A stretch of DNA of 64,000 nucleotides from CAWELS01 sp964468205 (lineage in GTDB: Bacteria > Acidobacteriota > Terriglobia > Bryobacterales > Bryobacteraceae), in contig CAYXVG010000007.1 in the NCBI GenBank assembly GCA_964468205.1, forward strand, positions 101,192-165,191, written 5' to 3'. Below, piece after piece: positions 61,038-64,000 of the stretch (position 1 is its first letter; each line of letters begins with the position of its first letter). A program made the position numbers and the translations under genes. The notes under the pieces are model-generated. The model made no database searches. It had not been told where the DNA came from and saw only the letters and a list, made by a program, of their open reading frames with translations.

Positions 61038-63865
61038 TCGCCCTCCAAGGTCTCGTCCAGATTGACGGTCTTCGCTTCCGCCGTTGCGCCCTCGAAAGCT
61101 GCCAGCGCCTCCAGCAACTTCGTCTGCCGGTAGCGGACGAGCGGCCGGATCTGAAACAGGTGAAGCTTTTCGTCAAGGAATCCGAATTCGATATCCCAAG
61201 GCAGGATGGCTCCGCTTGCATCCCTCTGCTTGGGAAAACGCGCATTCACTTCCCGGACCAATTCCCGGATCTCCCGGATATCGTCTTCAGACAACACATA
61301 GTCAGAACCCGATGTGGGCTTCCAACCCATCCCACCCCGTGGCAGGGGGTATTTTACATATGCGGCCTGCGCCTGGGCCAGCAACCGCACTGACCCGTCG
61401 GGCTTGAGCAGTATCGACTCCGCCACGCCGCCGTCCACTACGGCGGCGGTACCCTCGTTCGCGTTTACAGTGATCTCGTCCGTGCTCAGCGTTCGAAGAT
61501 TCGCCGTGGCGATGACGCCGGACTTTGTAGTTCCGACCGTCTTCGCTAGCACCACCGATGGAAACACTTCAGCGCTCGACACCACGGCCTCCGCCCTCCA
61601 TTGATAGGCGCGTTCCTCGAAGGGCGAAGCCCAGACATCCTTGATCGCCCGGAGAATCTTGTCCGTTCCGACGACGTTAGGGACGGTCAGGTTCAACCCC
61701 GCCCCGCTGAACTCGGGCAGGTCCTCGGCGTTGGTGTCGCTCCGGACGAAGACGCCGTAGGAGCCGTCAGGGCCAAAGACTTCCCGCATCATTCGTGAAG
61801 TCTCGTCCACGAACCACTTCTCCAACGGCATCTCGCGAATCGAGCGGCGGAAATCCGCCAGCCGCGGGCGGACGTATTCCAGCACCTCACCGGAGCTAGC
61901 TCCGGACTCACGCATCCGTTCCGCCTCCTCGTAGCACACCCGGATGCGGTCGAATATGCTCTCGCCGCCGTCCAATGTGCGCGTGACGTGGGCATAATAC
62001 ACTCCGAACGGAACCACGAGCCCCGGCGAAACACGCTCCGGGAAGTGGCGCTTCAACTGCCCGAGGTTCGCCGCCTTCGGTCCGCACCGCACGCCGGAGT
62101 CCCCTGAGGCGATCTCGCTCAAGGGTGTCACGCGGCGGTTGGATAGATCCAGTCTGGAGGTGTCGAGATCGACTCTCTTGCGTTCCACCGCCTCCACTCG
62201 CCAGTTGGCCTGTTCTTGCGGACTGAGGCTGTTCCACGGCAGCAGCACCACCGTCTCGCCGGGTGTCACGGCGAAGAAGAGTTCCTCCCCCTCGAGTTTC
62301 CGCAACTCGGGCAGCAGCGCCGACGGCAGGGTCGCATTCGGTATGCCGAGGTTCGCCGCCAGCAATTGCGCGTGGGAAAGGGCGTTGCCGCTATCAAGAG
62401 TGAGAATCCCTTCCACCGGCTTGAGGTGGGCGGCGGTAGCGGGGATCACCCAAATCCGGTCGGAGCGGATGTCCGTGTCGTAGTCCAACCGGCCGGCTAT
62501 GGCCAGCGGCGCGATGGCCACGCCTGGATTGAGCGCCCGAACGCCCTGTGACCTTTCATCTCCGAGCACCCTGTGGCGGCGGCCAGCCAGAAGGTCCGCG
62601 TCCCACACCAGCGACTCGGCCCGGTTGGACAACGGCAGTGCCACCGATCGCCGCAAGACGTCGTCAACCAATCCCGCCGCCAAGGGCTCCAGCGTCTGGT
62701 AATGCTGCACTACCTCGCCTAATTCCCGGTAGACCGCGGCCGTCATGCCACCCAGGATCATCTCCACATAATGGACGGACCGGCTCCAAGCCAAAGAGCT
62801 GACTTCGCTCCGTCCCGAGAACTGGTTGAACTCCTCTTCGAGCGCTGCCAGTTGGCGCATTGAAACCAGTCCCCCACCCGCTGCGAACTGTGCCCAGTGC
62901 CTGGCATTCTCGACCCACCGGCGGCGGGTCGTTCCCGCTGGAGTCTCTGAACCGGTCCGGAAGGCGAAGTTCTGTAACTTCAGTTGCTCGTCGAGCAGCG
63001 CCAGCCTATTGCTCCCATCCAGCCCGGGAGAGCTGAGCAGGCGGCGGATTTCGACGCTGCGCTCGGCTCCACGTGCAAACCTCCAGCCGGACGGGAAACC
63101 CCGCTCATCATACTCCTCCCGCATTAATCCGAGCAGTTCGTTGAACCCTTCAGTATTAGCCGGCTTCCGGTCGCGAATGAAGGCGGCCACCCGTTCCACA
63201 TCACTCGCCTCGGGCTTTGAATGGATTTTCCCGCGAATCGCCTGGAAGCGCGAATCCTCTGCGGCCAGCGCTGCGGATAGGGAACGGATACGCCGCAGGT
63301 TACTCGTCTCGAGACCGTGAGGGGTGACTTCGCCCACCAGAATCGTGAGCAGATAGTTCCGCTCCACCCACTCGAAGTCTTCGAGCAGGCGGATCAAGAG
63401 CCGCCGGCCAGCCCTTTCTTCGTCCTCCGCTTGGCGTACGCCGCGCCGGGCGTAGGTCTTGCCATAGATCCATCCATTGGCGCCGCCCTCCAGGAAGTCG
63501 ATTAGAATCATCTGCCGCAGCCAGAAGTGGTTGCGGTCCTGGTCAAGGAATTCCTCAAAGGACATTCCGGCCAGGAAGCGGGCGAGATCGAAGTTGTAGC
63601 GGGCAAGCTGTTCGGCGGCCTCGTTGGGGGAGGCGTGCTGGTATCCGCGAACCTCGCCACAGGGCGTTCCTTGAGCCGGCAGCACACGTCCGTCGTTACA
63701 GTACCAGCGGATGGGGCCATACGGCCCTCGGGGATCGGCGCGAATCTGCTCGAACAGTTCCTGGGCTTCTCGCTTTTCCGCGTTGGAAAGCTCGGGGATG
63801 GGGGCATCCCCCCATGCCAAGCTCATGAATCCAAGCGCCCAAAAAAGAATCGGAAAAGATTTCAT
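61034..63865 (-). CDS. secreted dikinase-like protein with swapped PEP-synthase domains (His domain then ATP-grasp)
   Basis: The protein has 943 residues from ATG at 63865. An apparent signal peptide (MKSFPILFWALGFMSLAWG) is followed by about 430 helical residues of unknown fold. A PEP-utilising mobile domain with the phosphorylatable His at about 498 (NALSHAQLLAANLGIPNA) comes next, then a PPDK/PEP-synthase ATP-binding domain from about 595 to 910: GPKAANLGQL, VRSDTNAEDLPEFSGAG and LHLFQIRPL. The C-terminal PEP-binding barrel is absent. Order His then ATP-grasp is that of glucan water dikinases; PEP synthase has it reversed. ATP is not expected outside the membrane, which makes the signal peptide odd. 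It is coupled to the serine hydrolase downstream. Confidence 0.75.
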   Translation of the reverse strand: MKSFPILFWALGFMSLAWGDAPIPELSNAEKREAQELFEQIRADPRGPYGPIRWYCNDGRVLPAQGTPCGEVRGYQHASPNEAAEQLARYNFDLARFLAGMSFEEFLDQDRNHFWLRQMILIDFLEGGANGWIYGKTYARRGVRQAEDEERAGRRLLIRLLEDFEWVERNYLLTILVGEVTPHGLETSNLRRIRSLSAALAAEDSRFQAIRGKIHSKPEASDVERVAAFIRDRKPANTEGFNELLGLMREEYDERGFPSGWRFARGAERSVEIRRLLSSPGLDGSNRLALLDEQLKLQNFAFRTGSETPAGTTRRRWVENARHWAQFAAGGGLVSMRQLAALEEEFNQFSGRSEVSSLAWSRSVHYVEMILGGMTAAVYRELGEVVQHYQTLEPLAAGLVDDVLRRSVALPLSNRAESLVWDADLLAGRRHRVLGDERSQGVRALNPGVAIAPLAIAGRLDYDTDIRSDRIWVIPATAAHLKPVEGILTLDSGNALSHAQLLAANLGIPNATLPSALLPELRKLEGEELFFAVTPGETVVLLPWNSLSPQEQANWRVEAVERKRVDLDTSRLDLSNRRVTPLSEIASGDSGVRCGPKAANLGQLKRHFPERVSPGLVVPFGVYYAHVTRTLDGGESIFDRIRVCYEEAERMRESGASSGEVLEYVRPRLADFRRSIREMPLEKWFVDETSRMMREVFGPDGSYGVFVRSDTNAEDLPEFSGAGLNLTVPNVVGTDKILRAIKDVWASPFEERAYQWRAEAVVSSAEVFPSVVLAKTVGTTKSGVIATANLRTLSTDEITVNANEGTAAVVDGGVAESILLKPDGSVRLLAQAQAAYVKYPLPRGGMGWKPTSGSDYVLSEDDIREIRELVREVNARFPKQRDASGAILPWDIEFGFLDEKLHLFQIRPLVRYRQTKLLEALAAFEGATAEAKTVNLDETLEGE

Positions 63866-64000
63866 CCCGCTCAATTCCAACTCTATCATTCGACTCCGTC
63901 AAGTTCGCCTGGATTCACCAAATCGCCGGTAGGCTGCAACCAGGTCCCCCAGGCTGCACGCTGGGAGCGGAACTAGGGCGAGTCATTGTCGAGCGCCAGC
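63866..64000. other. upstream region of the dikinase gene, no gene seen
   Basis: The last 135 bases contain no coding signal that I can support. They should include the dikinase promoter. No clear -35/-10 boxes or Shine-Dalgarno before 63865 were found. Confidence 0.3.

Noticed and set aside
60244..61245. 333-codon minus-strand frame across the dikinase/hydrolase junction
   Set aside because: It overlaps two genes with good motifs in another frame and shows an Arg/Gly/Ser-rich translation.

Overview
The window looks like a chromosomal segment of an Acidobacteriota genome, most likely of the Bryobacterales/Solibacter group. This is inferred from the high G+C coding sequence, several CRTAC1-type FG-GAP/ASPIC-UnbV proteins, secreted DUF1080 (3-keto-glycoside hydrolase-like) proteins, Tat-exported Gfo/Idh/MocA oxidoreductases, a bactofilin with a basic MWNRRKED start, and very many secreted proteins. 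No marker gene that fixes taxonomy is present. I see no rRNA, no tRNA, no CRISPR array and no intact insertion sequence.

Layout. 1-7.1 kb: a 5'-truncated CRTAC1 protein, a membrane-anchored pentaheme cytochrome fused to TPRs, a one-domain asparaginase, a STAS protein and a second, complete CRTAC1 protein. 7.1-12 kb: secreted carbohydrate-type enzymes (DUF1080, beta-propeller, cupin, alpha/beta hydrolase, Tat Gfo/Idh/MocA). 12-17.4 kb: OPT transporter, cyclophilin, M28 peptidase, ispF and ispD. 17.5-27.9 kb: PIN/TRAM protein (the yacL-ispD-ispF order known from Firmicutes), RRM protein, serA with a class V aminotransferase (serine synthesis), YqeY, a second DUF1080 protein, bactofilin plus methyltransferase, and lutABC for lactate oxidation.

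28-30.5 kb is a decayed or recoded locus. A full-length acyl-AMP ligase frame is interrupted by a TGA, a TAA and a TAG with no frameshift; an acyl carrier protein, a membrane-protein remnant and a small cysteine-rich secreted protein behind a palindromic operator follow. 30.5-39 kb is envelope biogenesis: skp and bamA, a stand-alone ketosynthase, and a Wza/Wzz/BY-kinase exopolysaccharide operon. 39-46.3 kb: EVE protein, TerB and Maf, DciA-gatC-gatA, superoxide dismutase, an AMIN-amidase and a lytic transglycosylase. 46.5-51.6 kb: MobA-like protein with an MlaF-like ATPase, and a coaD-aminotransferase-manA-SH3 lipoprotein run. 51.7-56 kb: an AttEFGH-like ABC ATPase/permease/AttH-lipocalin operon with stop/start overlaps. 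56-64 kb: YbjQ, a Ser/Thr kinase with TPRs, and the most unusual locus, a secreted-looking glucan-water-dikinase-like protein translationally coupled to a beta-lactamase-fold serine hydrolase that converges on a second such hydrolase.

The best candidates for something undescribed are the exported dikinase plus paired serine hydrolases (58.9-63.9 kb) and the triple-stop ligase locus (28-30 kb). All functional statements rest on motifs read by eye, without database searches.
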